NCBI RefSeq assembly: GCF_000350225.1
Contig: NW_005179077.1
Location: forward strand, 62,001 to 126,000
Direction of reading: 5' to 3'
DNA length: 64,000 bases
Source: Chondrus crispus
Lineage: Eukaryota; Rhodophyta; Florideophyceae; Gigartinales; Gigartinaceae
A program made the position numbers and the translations under genes. Below the pieces are notes generated by a model, which was not told the DNA's origin, searched no databases, and was given only the letters and a program-made list of their open reading frames with translations. Below are positions 11,469 to 21,677 of the stretch, piece after piece (positions within the stretch are counted from its first letter, which is position 1; each line of letters starts with the position of its first letter).

Positions 11469-14008
11469 AGCGTGCAAGACATGAAATTTCTCGTCGTCCC
11501 ACTTTGACCCTGGCACACTTTGGAGACCAGTTCTCCCGTCCAAATAAAGGGAATTTTCTTCCAATACGCACTGCATTCGCATATTTATCATAACTTCTTA
11601 TGCGTCCCACATTGAGCCAGTGAGAAGGGTACTGTACAGTAAAGCCAAGCAGTAGAGCTGACTTGTACTACATACAGTCTGGCGCAACTCTCAGTACGGT
11701 AAGGTTGCCCGACTGTTGAACCACTCTGCGCTTACCGCGGATATCGAGGTAGGATTTTCATTGCTCGTGCATCAAAATCGTTAATCAGGATTACTTTCCT
11801 CTAGTCACAAAACGATGCTGAACTACCATACACAGTATTCACAGAGAGCGCTGTTCTAGAGAGCTCTCGTTTTCGTCGATTCCAGACTGGGAGAAATTGT
11901 CTCACGTCTTGTGCTGTTACCATGGCAGCTATATCATACATTTAAGTTCTAGACAAGTTTGGAAGCACAAGCTCGTGAACTCTCCGCAGAGGGGAAGTGT
12001 ATGCTTTAAACCTCAGGCAATGTCAAGAACGTAAAGGCCGCACGAAGAAAAAGGCCGTTTGGAAATAGAGAGAGAGTACCGACTATAGAGTAGAAAGTTA
12101 CCATGAATGTAACACGACTCGAAGTTGCACCGAAAGCACAGAGCGTAACAGTGAGTAGAGCCCTAACGGACTGGTGCAACGAATACTTGGAGCACTAACG
12201 GTGTATTTCAGACTTTGGGCCGCCAACAGAATCACTCAGTGGTCCCAGAAATTTCACTCAGATCGTTTCCATCAGCCCACGATGTATTAAGACTACAGAA
12301 GTAGAACTCCCCTGTGCATTCGTAGACATATACAATATATATCCTGCATGTCTTTCATTACGAATCAGTTTATGGAATACGTTAGAGAGATGCCCATAAG
12401 AAGGTGGCATATAAGTGCTTGTTGCAAGCCTTGCGGATTAATACAAGCAACTTTTCTGTCATAGCGGGAGTCAAAGCATCTCTCAACATTTCCTTTAGGA
12501 CAAACTCCACTGTAGAGAGCCTGAGTAGTTCCTTGGTATTAAGATGATTCTTGCGCAGAAGTCAGGCATGTGGAGACTGAATGTTGTCAATTTTTGGATC
12601 CAAGGAACGTTTTATGGTTGGATTTTATCAACGGAATAAAGTTATGTCATCGTTCATCAACCAAATTCCAAAGCATCTGGGCTGTTCTTTGCAAACCGTG
12701 TCCTCTACTAAGCCACTCCAGGTTCTTTAGCTTCAGTACTGTACCAACATGCGAAGCTGTTTGGCTCTGCAGCCATTCATTTTGACACCTTGCGAAGGTA
12801 GGTAGCCTGTGGGCATATGTACTTTTGGTTTTTGGTACAGTATCATATCCTTTGTCGCCCAATCCGTCTATGTGGCTCTCTCATACACACGTGCTGTTCT
12901 TAATTTTTGACGTTAGATCCGGATGCAACAGCAGTTGTTGTAAATGAATGTTGTGACATCTATCTATTGCGGACAAAAGTCAGACAACGGCTTCTGTCCA
13001 AGTAGCAGGGAGAGTTTCAGAGACTTAAAACAAGAAAGTGATCAGGCGAAAGCACCAGTTCGACTTTAATTGAAATGAAAGCAAGAACGTTTTGGAACAG
13101 CTCCTGACGTACGTAATAGAGCTCTCCGTGGATTGAAGATTAAATCTGTAAATCTGTGGGAACGTCCGATCGCATTCTTAATGTATTGTGATCGTATTGT
13201 AGCACGTAATGTGAAGAACCTATTAATTCTTCTTTACCGCATGTTTTCATACTCAAGTGAAGGCTGGCAAATGTTACATTGCTGAGTAGGGCTGACACTT
13301 GTTCCTACAATTTAGATAATAAATGTGAGAGGAATGACTTATGGGAAGCGATAAATCAAGAACCGTGATGATGGGAAGCGGCGTGGAAATTTTCGTTGCG
13401 TGATCAAAGGTACAAGGGGCCCAATGTTCGAACACTTCTCGACACATGAGATGAAACTCTTCCAGAAACAGAAGAATTGTCTTTATTCTGAAGGCTGACA
13501 CGCCAGTCTGCGGAAAGATGTGTTCGGACGTCGTGGTGATGAAGATTGTGATGCTTTTGGAGGTCCGGCCGAAAGGTGTGAGCCTCATGCTGCAAGGGCC
13601 AAGATCTCAGATACTACAGTACGGTTACTCATGGAAATTAATTTAGTAGATTTTTGGGTCGTCACGGAGCGCGATCGATTCACGCGTGCATTCAAGCCCA
13701 GATCTTCCTCACCTGACGACACTCTCGTCTATCCCAGCATTTGATCCTACGCGTTTAGTTGGGCAATTCTTTGTTCGTCTACTGCGAGGAGCAATTTCAC
13801 GCAGGAACACCATTCTTTAGATCAGGAATTCTTGAAACGGAGAAAACCTCCAGAACGAAGTGGAATAGCCTTTGGTGGTGGCATACCCGACGTCAATTCA
13901 GATCGAGCGTTTCCGGGATATGCTGTTTGACGGTGATCAAAGCCAACAGAAGGAAGAGAATTAACTGTTTCTCAGAGACTGTGGCAGTAGAACTGCGGGC
14001 GAGAAGTT
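11469..14008. other. 2.5-kb intergenic stretch
   Basis: AT-richer than its surroundings. I see no open frame with convincing composition or motif, no tRNA cloverleaf and no long repeat. The short frames at 12570-12785 and 13520-13744 look like chance. Confidence 0.5.
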
Positions 14009-14917
14009 ATGGAGGCGGGAGGCGTATTACGAGTAGCGGCACGAGCTATTGCACGGTCTCGCACCTCGCGCGTAGCTGTATCTCAGTCACGAGCAGCAGG
14101 TCAACTTCGAAGACCATTCAGCGCGAATACAGCGGAAAAAGCAGAGCAACCAGCAATCCACCCAAAAGGACAAAGAGCTGGACAATCAGCCACAACTGAT
14201 GCGAGCGCGGCCACCACGAAAAAGGGAACGAGTGGTGCTGTCGTTGAGACTCCTCAAGCAAGTACAGCAAAGAAAAATGGTGCAGAAAAGACTGCCGCCT
14301 CTTCGACAGAGAAAGCCTTTACGGACGTACCAGATGTTTCTTCAACCTCACTCGGCCTTGAGGATCCAATGACAAATGACCCGTTGAAGTGGAGGAAGTT
14401 TGCATACAAATATGCTGGTGCACTACTTTTGTTTTTTGTGTCGTACAAAAGTTTGCACTGGTACGTGGACCGACTGGAGGCTGATGGAAAGAGAAGACGA
14501 GAAGAGCTAGAGGAGAACAAAACCATCATTCAGGGCATGGACGAAACCTTAAATCATCCAAAAGACGGTGCAATTTCTGGAGTCGGTGGCAACCCAGCCA
14601 TCGTAGCAAGCCAGACACCTGCAGCGCTTGGTGCAAACAATGCCCCTGTCGGGTTAGCCGGTGCTGTTCCGCAAGCAGGGTCTGAAGGCATGCCCACACT
14701 TCGAGTTTTCGACTCTGTCAAACAGGAAGAACCGCATCTCGTCTCTGAACTTGAGGAACTGTGCGTCTACAGGATTGAACTTGAGAGGAAGCTGGTTGAT
14801 ATAAACTCACAAGGCCGCACAAGCGACACAGACGCTGAACGGCAAGATATTGAGGCTGACTTGAAGCAAACGGAGGCAGATATTGCTATCCTGGAAGCCA
14901 AGGACAAACCGCAATGA
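14009..14917 (+). CDS. Predicted mitochondrial single-span membrane protein
   Basis: 302 residues from an ATG. The first 40 residues are Arg, Ala and Ser rich without acidic residues, a classic mitochondrial presequence. Residues 41-120 are a low-complexity Ala/Thr/Lys linker. One membrane span lies at about 131-150, followed by a basic, charged helix. The C-terminal region (about 235-302) is rich in Leu and Glu and likely forms a coiled coil. This layout fits an inner-membrane protein with a soluble coiled-coil domain. No catalytic motif is visible and I do not recognise the family. Confidence is high that it is a gene, moderate for location and nil for specific role. Confidence 0.75.
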   Translation: MEAGGVLRVAARAIARSRTSRVAVSQSRAAGQLRRPFSANTAEKAEQPAIHPKGQRAGQSATTDASAATTKKGTSGAVVETPQASTAKKNGAEKTAASSTEKAFTDVPDVSSTSLGLEDPMTNDPLKWRKFAYKYAGALLLFFVSYKSLHWYVDRLEADGKRRREELEENKTIIQGMDETLNHPKDGAISGVGGNPAIVASQTPAALGANNAPVGLAGAVPQAGSEGMPTLRVFDSVKQEEPHLVSELEELCVYRIELERKLVDINSQGRTSDTDAERQDIEADLKQTEADIAILEAKDKPQ

Positions 14918-15944
14918 CAGGATTGACAGGCCTGTGAGATCAGCCATGGGACCACCCTAGGATGCGTATCATGGAATGCCGGAACTTTGGAACCGACGTT
15001 TTTCTTACATCATCCCTAAGAGGAGACTTATTGTGCCGACCCCGTAGTTGTGAAAATGCGCGTCAGTCAAAACAGGCTGAGGTATACGGCTAGCTTTCCC
15101 GGTTTCGGGAAATGTGCAAGTTTTCTCCGCGCTGCGCCTCGCAGCAGAGATATCAGAAGTAAGCTCATGTTGCGCCTCACCACTGCCATCATTCAGCTCA
15201 AGTTTTCAGTGGGAAGAGTAGTTCTCCCGGGATGGAGTATATCCCAACCTAAAACAGTCTCTGAGCGAATCTAGCAAACAACGCAGTTGCTAATTGTGAC
15301 GTAAACCGAGGTATGTTTTCTACCCCTAATGCCACATTGCAAGCCCCAACCCATGTGTACACACTACATTGAACTGGAATGCTTCGGCACTTGTACAGCA
15401 TAAAGTCGTATCCCAGATGCAGTGCAGGTCGAGAGGTGTTGTGCAGGCGACCACGATTCCTTACCAGAATTATGAAGATAGCCGAAGTGTTGCCATTGAT
15501 TGGTACAGAACTACGTGCAGTACCCAAGGGTATTTTGTCGCTGGTCGAGAGGCGCATTCATTTGTATGAAGAATTCCGCAAAACTACGGTATGACAAAAT
15601 TCTACCTCGACTAATTTTTTAGCGGCGACCGCAATTGTCATGTGACTCAATCGGTTCATGGACACCTCTGTTGTTGGGGGAGTCGCCACAACCACGCCCA
15701 TCGCTCAAGAATAAGCAACACAGCACAACTTCGTCAGCGTTTGCCACCAGAATCGAGAAAAGCTGTATTTATCGTTTGTCCACGTTTGGAATCAGAAAGG
15801 GATAGCGAGTTGGGTATCTTCGCATCGTCTTCCGGAGATTCACGCGGATTGCCTCGAATTTCACTGTTAGTGAAAGTGGGGCTCCCTATCTCGTGGAAAG
15901 ATTCTAGAAAGCCACAAGACGTGTAGTACTTGAATATACACATC

Positions 15945-16452
15945 ATGTCAGGAAAAGTTGTGAGTCACCGCGCGAAGATCCTGTCCATGTACCGTGATGT
16001 ACTTCGCTTATCCCGAACCTGTAAGTGTTTCAAGTTGCCCCCATGAGCAACTAAAGAAATTGCGCATACTAGGAGTCTACTAGTTCATGTTTTCATCCGT
16101 GTAGTCTGACGTAATGCGCTATCTTTCTCACCATTGTCAAATTACGTCTTTATCAGGGGAGCGGTCCAGCGAGAGGCAATATATCAGGGATGAGGTGCGA
16201 ACTCTTGTGAGAAAGAACAAATTCCTCACCGATTCAAAAGAAATTGATTTTAAGGTTCACGAGTTTGAGACTAGAATAGAGACGGGAATTCACTACAAAA
16301 TTCCATACCCCCGTCCCGTTAACGTGGCACCAGGTGCTACAGGAAAGGACCCAGAAACTGTCACACCTGTTTATCTCCATTCGTACAAAGAAGGAACAGC
16401 CTCGGAGAGCTCGCCCCGAAGAAAAGCCAATGTCCCCATATATGATGAGTAG
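15945..16452 (+). CDS. LYRM1: LYR-motif protein, LYRM1-like (two exons)
   Basis: Two exons, 15945-16020 and 16157-16452, give a 123-residue protein; the 136-bp intron opens with GTAAGT and closes with AG. Exon 1 carries the LYR-type motif (MYRDVLRLSR). Exon 2 carries the continuation seen in LYRM1: RQYIRDE, then TLVRKNKFLTD, then HYKIPYPRPVNVAP, and a tail with PVYLHS. The spacing and length match animal LYRM1 (about 122 residues), including the conserved HYKIPYPRP core. LYR proteins are small mitochondrial helical adaptors that bind acyl carrier protein and help assemble respiratory complexes or Fe-S proteins; the exact client of LYRM1 is unsettled. Splice phases agree exactly, which supports the model. 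Confidence 0.85.
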
Positions 16453-16738
16453 CTTGTTATACAAAGATAAGCACGCCATGTGTGAGCGTGCATTGCAAAC
16501 TTCGTTTAAAACAGCAGGCTTATCATCCCATTATGGACCGCATGCGTTCCGTCACAGTGCTGCTATGCAGAGGTTTGCTTCTCTGCTTCCCCAGGCATAT
16601 AAAGAGTTTGTGTCCCACAACTGCAGATTACTCCTCACGTGTGAGGAAGTGATACCTACTGTACTTCACATTTTCCAGCCCAAGCGTGAAGGAAGGGGTT
16701 GCTTCTCTAGTGTCTATTGGACATGTGGCCTCATATGA
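16445..16738 (+). pseudogene. Fragment with HxxR box, possible tyrosine-recombinase remnant
   Basis: A frame of about 95 codons directly after the LYRM1 stop. It contains a stretch ending in HAFRHSAAM, which resembles the second conserved box (HxxR) of tyrosine recombinases such as Crypton integrases. The first Arg box and the downstream His-Tyr region cannot be found, and the frame runs into the terminal repeat of the neighbouring transposon. This is a motif-level resemblance only. Confidence 0.25.
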
Positions 16739-17196
16739 GGTCATTTTTCAACTTATTTTTTCTCGACTTGAGCGTGCTCAACGTGAAGGAAAAAGATACT
16801 CTGGCCACCGCAGTTGACTTCTGCGTTGCGGAAGGGTGGAGTTTGGTGAGGTTTGCACGTCTTTTCCAGCCATTTTTAGAATGCCTAAAAAAGAAGCTTT
16901 TTTGAACAACCTCAAAACGTTATGTGTTGATATCTTCGAAAGCAAAAGGCCTGTTTAAAGTATCAACCGAAGATTGAAGCTTCACTAGATTCTTAGTATT
17001 TCTGGGTACGGTATTCACAAATGCTATCCCAATATTTTGCAAGATGTTATTGCCGAAGGCATATACGTTAAAGAAATGGTGTCCAAACTAACTTTATAAA
17101 GTTTCGATTTAATGTATATATTTTTGCAAAAAAAGGCGGCCTCACATGAGGCATGGCTGACCTCATATGAGGCAAACTCCATGTCAAATAGACACT
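16711..17196 (+). mobile_element. Inverted-repeat DNA transposon, copy 1 (non-autonomous)
   Basis: The ends match as inverted repeats of about 32 bp beginning TGTCTATTGGACATG at the left and, in complement, TGTCTATTTGACATG at the right. Each repeat contains the palindrome CCTCATATGAGG. CTAG flanks the element on both sides (16707-16710 and 17197-17200), consistent with a 4-bp (or TAG 3-bp) target duplication. The interior has only short open frames, so it is non-autonomous. The interior is homologous, in reverse orientation, to the adjacent copy at 17201-17648. Confidence 0.8.
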
Positions 17197-17200
17197 AGTG

Positions 17201-17648
17201 TCTATCCGACCAGGGCTTGTTCTCATATGAGGACAGCAAAAATATATAAATTAAATTGAACATTTAAACGTATATCTTGGACACTATTTCCTTAACGCAC
17301 TTGTTTTCGGCAATAACATCTTGCAGAACACCGGATAGCAGCTTTGAATACCCAGAAAGATTAAGAAAGTAACGCAGATTGAGAGCATAGTTTCCTTTTT
17401 GAACTGGCGTTTTTGATGTCGAAGTTATTTTACATGCGGTTTTCAGATGGTTTAAAAAAGCTTCTTTTCCAGACATATCTAAAAACGACCAGGAAGAACA
17501 TGCAATTCTCACACAGTTTTTTCTGTCCCCAAGTCAGAAGTCAAGTGCAGTGACGGGAGTATCTTTTTCGTTCTTGTCGAGGAAGCGTAAGTCAAGAATA
17601 AAATAGGTCGAATAATGTCCTCATATGAGGACAAAGTTCCAATAGACA
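17201..17648 (-). mobile_element. Inverted-repeat DNA transposon, copy 2 (opposite orientation)
   Basis: Starts TGTCTATCCGACC and ends with the complement of TGTCTATTGGAAC. Both ends again carry the CTCATATGAG palindrome. The interior matches the complement of copy 1, for example the block around CAAGATGTTATTGCCGA, with clear divergence. It abuts copy 1 with only CTAG between them and ends 224 bp before the LSM1 start codon. A weak 82-residue open frame on the minus strand (17264-17512) is shared in part with copy 1 and may be the worn remainder of a coding region. Confidence 0.8.
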
Positions 17649-17871
17649 CAGAGGGCCTGCGGTTACTGTGGCCATGGTACTGTTCTGCAGTGACATCGGT
17701 GTTGCAATTTTTTCAATTTGTTTTTTCTCCGACCCAGACTCCTCGACAGCATTGCATTTTGAGATTGTACCGTATTTGCGAAAAAGGAGATCAACTGACT
17801 ACACTCGCAAACTCTCCGCACACATCTACAAAGAATTGAACGGTTGTTCACATTCAGTGCTGCGGTGTGAC

Positions 17872-18315
17872 ATGACTTCACGAGGCGGACGTGGCCCTTC
17901 TGGGCGTTCTGAGGAAACTACGCAATCCGGATCCGGAGCCATTAAGCTTCCTGGGGCGGCGAGTTTGTACGAACAGCTTGACAAACTTGTCCTCGTATGT
18001 CTGCGAGATGGGCGAAACTTCTTTGGCTGGCTACGATCTTTCGATCAATACGCAAACCTGATTCTGGACAATACGGTGGAGCGACTTACAGTTGAGGACT
18101 CTTACGCCGATGTCCCGATCGGAATTTTCGTCATTCGGGGAGAGAACGTCATGCTTCTTGGTGAGGTAGACGAAGAAAGGGAGCTAAACGTGGGTTCATC
18201 AATGAAACAAGTCACAGAACCAGAGATCAGGAGGGCTTTGGCAGCTATTAAGGAGGATCGGGCAGCTAGGAGGCGTGGAGAAAAGGTCGAGTGGCCAATC
18301 CCCGAGGAGTACTGA
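17872..18315 (+). CDS. LSM1: LSM1, cytoplasmic Sm-like ring subunit
   Basis: 147 residues from the ATG at 17872. The frame is open further upstream, but that part shows no conservation and would reach back almost to the transposon. After a Ser/Gly-rich leader comes the Sm fold: Sm1 motif around residues 35-70 (LVCLRDGRNFFGWLRSFDQY, then ANLILDN), and Sm2 motif around 88-100 (GIFVIRGENVMLLGEVD). The C-terminal extension after the fold is longer than in other LSm proteins and ends in a basic then acidic tail, as in LSm1. With LSm2-7 and Pat1 it binds the 3' end of oligoadenylated mRNA and promotes decapping in the cytoplasm. It is convergent with the TAD3 gene, with 150 bp between the stops. 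Confidence 0.9.
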   Translation: MTSRGGRGPSGRSEETTQSGSGAIKLPGAASLYEQLDKLVLVCLRDGRNFFGWLRSFDQYANLILDNTVERLTVEDSYADVPIGIFVIRGENVMLLGEVDEERELNVGSSMKQVTEPEIRRALAAIKEDRAARRRGEKVEWPIPEEY

Positions 18316-18465
18316 GAACTAACAATTGAAATGGCGAGGTGCAGCACGCTAAACGCGATCAATTTAGCACCAAAAATGCTTATCGATGGACAGGCCTGTG
18401 TACAGAAATATTCCTGTCTCTAGAGCACAGCCTTGTCTTGCCTTGCAGGTTCTCGATATGCTTCA

Positions 18466-19476
18466 TCATTTGTCACAATGAACAGCTAGGACAGGAAGGA
18501 AGTACGCCTCGCATCGATGGTTAAGAGCTACTTCGCAATGTACTTTTGCTTCAGAAAGACCACCTAGTTGGTCGTTGTTGTGTGCGACAAAAATTATCCT
18601 GCGAATTCGGGAGTGAACAAGTGCCATGGTGCACATCACACATGGCTCCCTCGACACATAACAGTCCAGACCGGTGCAGAGGTACTGGTCAACGGGTAAG
18701 GGACTTTTCTTCTCACCAGTTTCTTCGTATCTTGATTCGGAAATAGCAAGTCCGCGCTTTCTATGTCTTGCTGATTCTGAATGCGGGACTGCGAAAGCGG
18801 AGACGCAATTGATCACTGCGTGAGCAAGGCAAGAATTTGTGGGGATTGTCTTGTCGCCCTTAGTATTCGTTGCTCTTTGCGACGAATCGGCACTTTCCGC
18901 TACAATCGCATTAGATTCTGGATGGACAAGGGTGGCCACGACAGGGGAATTTCCCTGTGCTACCTCCTTGGATTTATCATGAACGTAGTTTGCGTGTATG
19001 AACATGCGGCGTAACTCTATAGGAGTGAGTGGAGTGTGTTGCTCTCTTCCTGGTTTGTATATCAACGGCCAGTACTCTCCCCACTTTTTCAATTCGTCTT
19101 TGCTGAGGGGAGCAGCGGCTGGTACAGTGGCCAACCTTGCCTCGTATTGAAACCGACTCAACTCTTTTGTTGTATGTTGGCCGCGATGTAGCCACGTTTC
19201 CTCTCGACACAGCACTACCTCCAAGGTGAAGCCCTTCGGGGTTGAAATGCAAGGGACGCGGCGAATTCGCTTGAGATGAGATAATCCGTCGCTGAGTGGC
19301 AGAATCCTGGAGAGAATCCTAAGCAGATTGCTTGCATCTTCCGGATTAATATCTGTGACGTACACTTTGCACAGAGGGATCTCCCTAGGGCCATTCTCGG
19401 CGCCGCTGGCTGCAACCTTATGGATAACGGAACGCACGGCAGCCGAGAGGTTGTTGTCCGCATCATGGGCTCCCAT
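18466..19476 (-). CDS. TAD3: tRNA adenosine-34 deaminase accessory subunit TAD3/ADAT3
   Basis: 336 residues from an ATG. The C-terminal third is a cytidine/deoxycytidylate deaminase fold: LAHAVINCV supplies the zinc His, and REPCVMCTMALVHSR supplies the two Cys, followed by GGLSEAKVHCEVALNH. The catalytic Glu of the usual HAE motif is replaced by Val (HAV), which is the hallmark of the non-catalytic partner ADAT3/Tad3. The N-terminal 200 residues are variable, as in the family. With Tad2 it converts adenosine to inosine at the wobble position of tRNAs. It is divergent from PWP1 with about 410 bp between the start codons, so the two may share a promoter region. Confidence 0.9.
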   Translation of the reverse strand: MGAHDADNNLSAAVRSVIHKVAASGAENGPREIPLCKVYVTDINPEDASNLLRILSRILPLSDGLSHLKRIRRVPCISTPKGFTLEVVLCREETWLHRGQHTTKELSRFQYEARLATVPAAAPLSKDELKKWGEYWPLIYKPGREQHTPLTPIELRRMFIHANYVHDKSKEVAQGNSPVVATLVHPESNAIVAESADSSQRATNTKGDKTIPTNSCLAHAVINCVSAFAVPHSESARHRKRGLAISESRYEETGEKKSPLPVDQYLCTGLDCYVSREPCVMCTMALVHSRIRRIIFVAHNNDQLGGLSEAKVHCEVALNHRCEAYFLPVLAVHCDK

Positions 19477-19889
19477 TCACACAAATAAAAGCCTATGGCA
19501 AAATGTTTTCGATCTGTTTCATGCCATCCGCGGAGGAGAACAGATAGGGTGTGCTTTTAACAAATTAAAAGGCTTAATCGGTATCGCGCATACGGTGCAA
19601 GGCCTGCTGCAGCAACGACCACTTCAGCGGTACCCAAGGCAGAAGGGTACAGTAGATTCAATGTGAAGTGAGCAGCGTAACGTGAAAACTATCATTTCAT
19701 GATTTTTGCGATAATTTTCCTGCTCATCTCTATCTAAAGTCGTATTCCGACGGCGGTGGCGTACATAGAGAAGTTATACAGCTCTCACATATACGCCTTC
19801 ATTGCGGTTCCAGCGCGCTTCCACTTTTGTGTAGGGAACTTCAAAGCTTAGTTGGGAGCGAAGTTAGGGCGACACTGCTAGATTGCACA

Positions 19890-21443
19890 ATGTACTCTTC
19901 GCTTTCATGGATTCCTCGGGGAGTCGCTGAAGCCAAGCTTCCTGAGGGTGTTCAGCGTGATGACGACATGGCTGTCACCGAATCCGGGCGTGGTAATGGA
20001 GAACAGAAATCAGGCCCCCAGCCAAGTAGCGATATGGAAGTGGACGACGATGATTCGGAAGTGGATATTGCGTCAATACTAGCAAATGATTTGGATACTC
20101 TTTCTTTTCACAAGAAGAACGAAGACGACCCGTACCTGACATCCGACCCCGCAGCCAAGGAAATATTTGATGAAGAAGAAATGGAGGATTTGGTTATCCG
20201 CCCTACAGATGCACTCATCATTGCCGCCAAGTCGGGAGATGATGCGTCGACTCTTGAAGTGCATTTGTTCGACGACGACCCTGATGATTCCGATTCAGAG
20301 GAAGGTGCATACTTGCCGCACACTTACGTTCATCATGACCTTGTGCTCCCGGTTTTGCCATTGTGCACTGCGTATACGAACCTTGCAATTGATGGCGAAT
20401 CTCTGAACCTCGTTGCCGTGGGTATGTTCACACCTGGGATTGATATCTGGGATGTCGATCGAGTCAATGATTTAGAACCTGTTATATCTTTGGGAGGTTA
20501 TGACAAGTACTTGGACAGCTCATCGAGTAAAGGAAGCACGGGTCGAAACCAGAAGAAGAAAAAGCCCAGATTGCGACTGAAAGAAGATTCTCACAAAGAT
20601 GCCGTCATGTGTCTATCTTGGAATAATGTGCAAAAAGAGTACCTCGTCAGTGGGTCGGCAGATTTCACAGTGAAAATCTGGGACATTGAATCCGCCCATT
20701 GTGCTAGTACTCTTGATCATCACAAGGACAAAGTGCAATCTGTGGCATTTCACCCGACGAAGTTAGAGCTGTTGCTTTCCGGCTCATTCGACAAAACGGT
20801 ACACTTGGTAGACATCCGCGACAGTAACAAAAACAGAAACTGGAAAGTAGAAGCGGACGTCGAGAGAGTTCAGTGGGGAGAGGGAACCACGAACAGCATG
20901 GTGTTTGTTACCACTGAGGACGGATATACTACTGTTTTCGATACACGAAAGTCAGGGCAAGATAAGCATCTAGCAAGGTGGCAAGCACATCAAGGGGCGG
21001 CGACGGCACTATCGATTTCCCAAGATATTCCAGGTCTCTTGGTGACGGGAGGTGTAGACAAGATGGTGAAGGTTTGGGATGTTTCCGGGGTGAATCATGG
21101 GAAATCGGGTGAACTCGTTTATGAGAGACCGTCCAAGGCTGGGGCTTTATTCGCTCTATCTCTGTGTCCTCTGCCAGAGTATGAAACGAATGCTTCACCA
21201 TTTGTGGTCGCCTACGGTGGCGCGCAAGGCACGCTGCGAGTGGTGGATCTTGCTGTCGAAAGCGAAGCGGTCCGTGACCGCTTTGTTCGCCACTGTCAAC
21301 CGAAGTCTACTGCAGCAATATTGAAGCGGTCCGCACGGCAAAAACAAGCTTTGCGTTCTGAAGGAAGCACGATACATGCAAGCGCCACTAGCGAGGACAT
21401 AGACGGAGACAACTCAGACTCAGAGAGTGATCACGAAACTTAG
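19890..21443 (+). CDS. PWP1: PWP1, WD40 ribosome-biogenesis protein
   Basis: 517 residues from the ATG at 19890; the family N-terminus reads MYSSLSWIPRGVA, which fixes this start over an upstream alternative start. An acidic stretch follows. WD40 repeats fill the middle: the SWN...LVSGSADFTVKIWD repeat, the AFHPTK...LLSGSFDKTVHLVD repeat, and LLVTGGVDKMVKVWD. The C-terminal tail after about residue 460 is charged and Ser/Asp rich, as in PWP1 of yeast and animals (about 500-575 residues). PWP1 acts in the nucleolus in early 60S subunit maturation and rDNA transcription. Confidence 0.9.
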   Translation: MYSSLSWIPRGVAEAKLPEGVQRDDDMAVTESGRGNGEQKSGPQPSSDMEVDDDDSEVDIASILANDLDTLSFHKKNEDDPYLTSDPAAKEIFDEEEMEDLVIRPTDALIIAAKSGDDASTLEVHLFDDDPDDSDSEEGAYLPHTYVHHDLVLPVLPLCTAYTNLAIDGESLNLVAVGMFTPGIDIWDVDRVNDLEPVISLGGYDKYLDSSSSKGSTGRNQKKKKPRLRLKEDSHKDAVMCLSWNNVQKEYLVSGSADFTVKIWDIESAHCASTLDHHKDKVQSVAFHPTKLELLLSGSFDKTVHLVDIRDSNKNRNWKVEADVERVQWGEGTTNSMVFVTTEDGYTTVFDTRKSGQDKHLARWQAHQGAATALSISQDIPGLLVTGGVDKMVKVWDVSGVNHGKSGELVYERPSKAGALFALSLCPLPEYETNASPFVVAYGGAQGTLRVVDLAVESEAVRDRFVRHCQPKSTAAILKRSARQKQALRSEGSTIHASATSEDIDGDNSDSESDHET

Positions 21444-21677
21444 TTGCTTACATACTTTTCTGCGTGCCAACGACCACTCCTCATTTCGGATGCCAGGCTT
21501 TGAGAGTACGAGGACTTTGCAATCCGCGTTCGTTCATTGCAGTCACAGCGATATATGGACGAATCTCAACACCTTGCCATCAATTCTTTCACAGTTGTGG
21601 CAATCGTCCGCTCGAGTGCTTATATCAAGATACAGACCTGCTACGACGGAAAACCGCTGAAATGATCACCCAAATAT

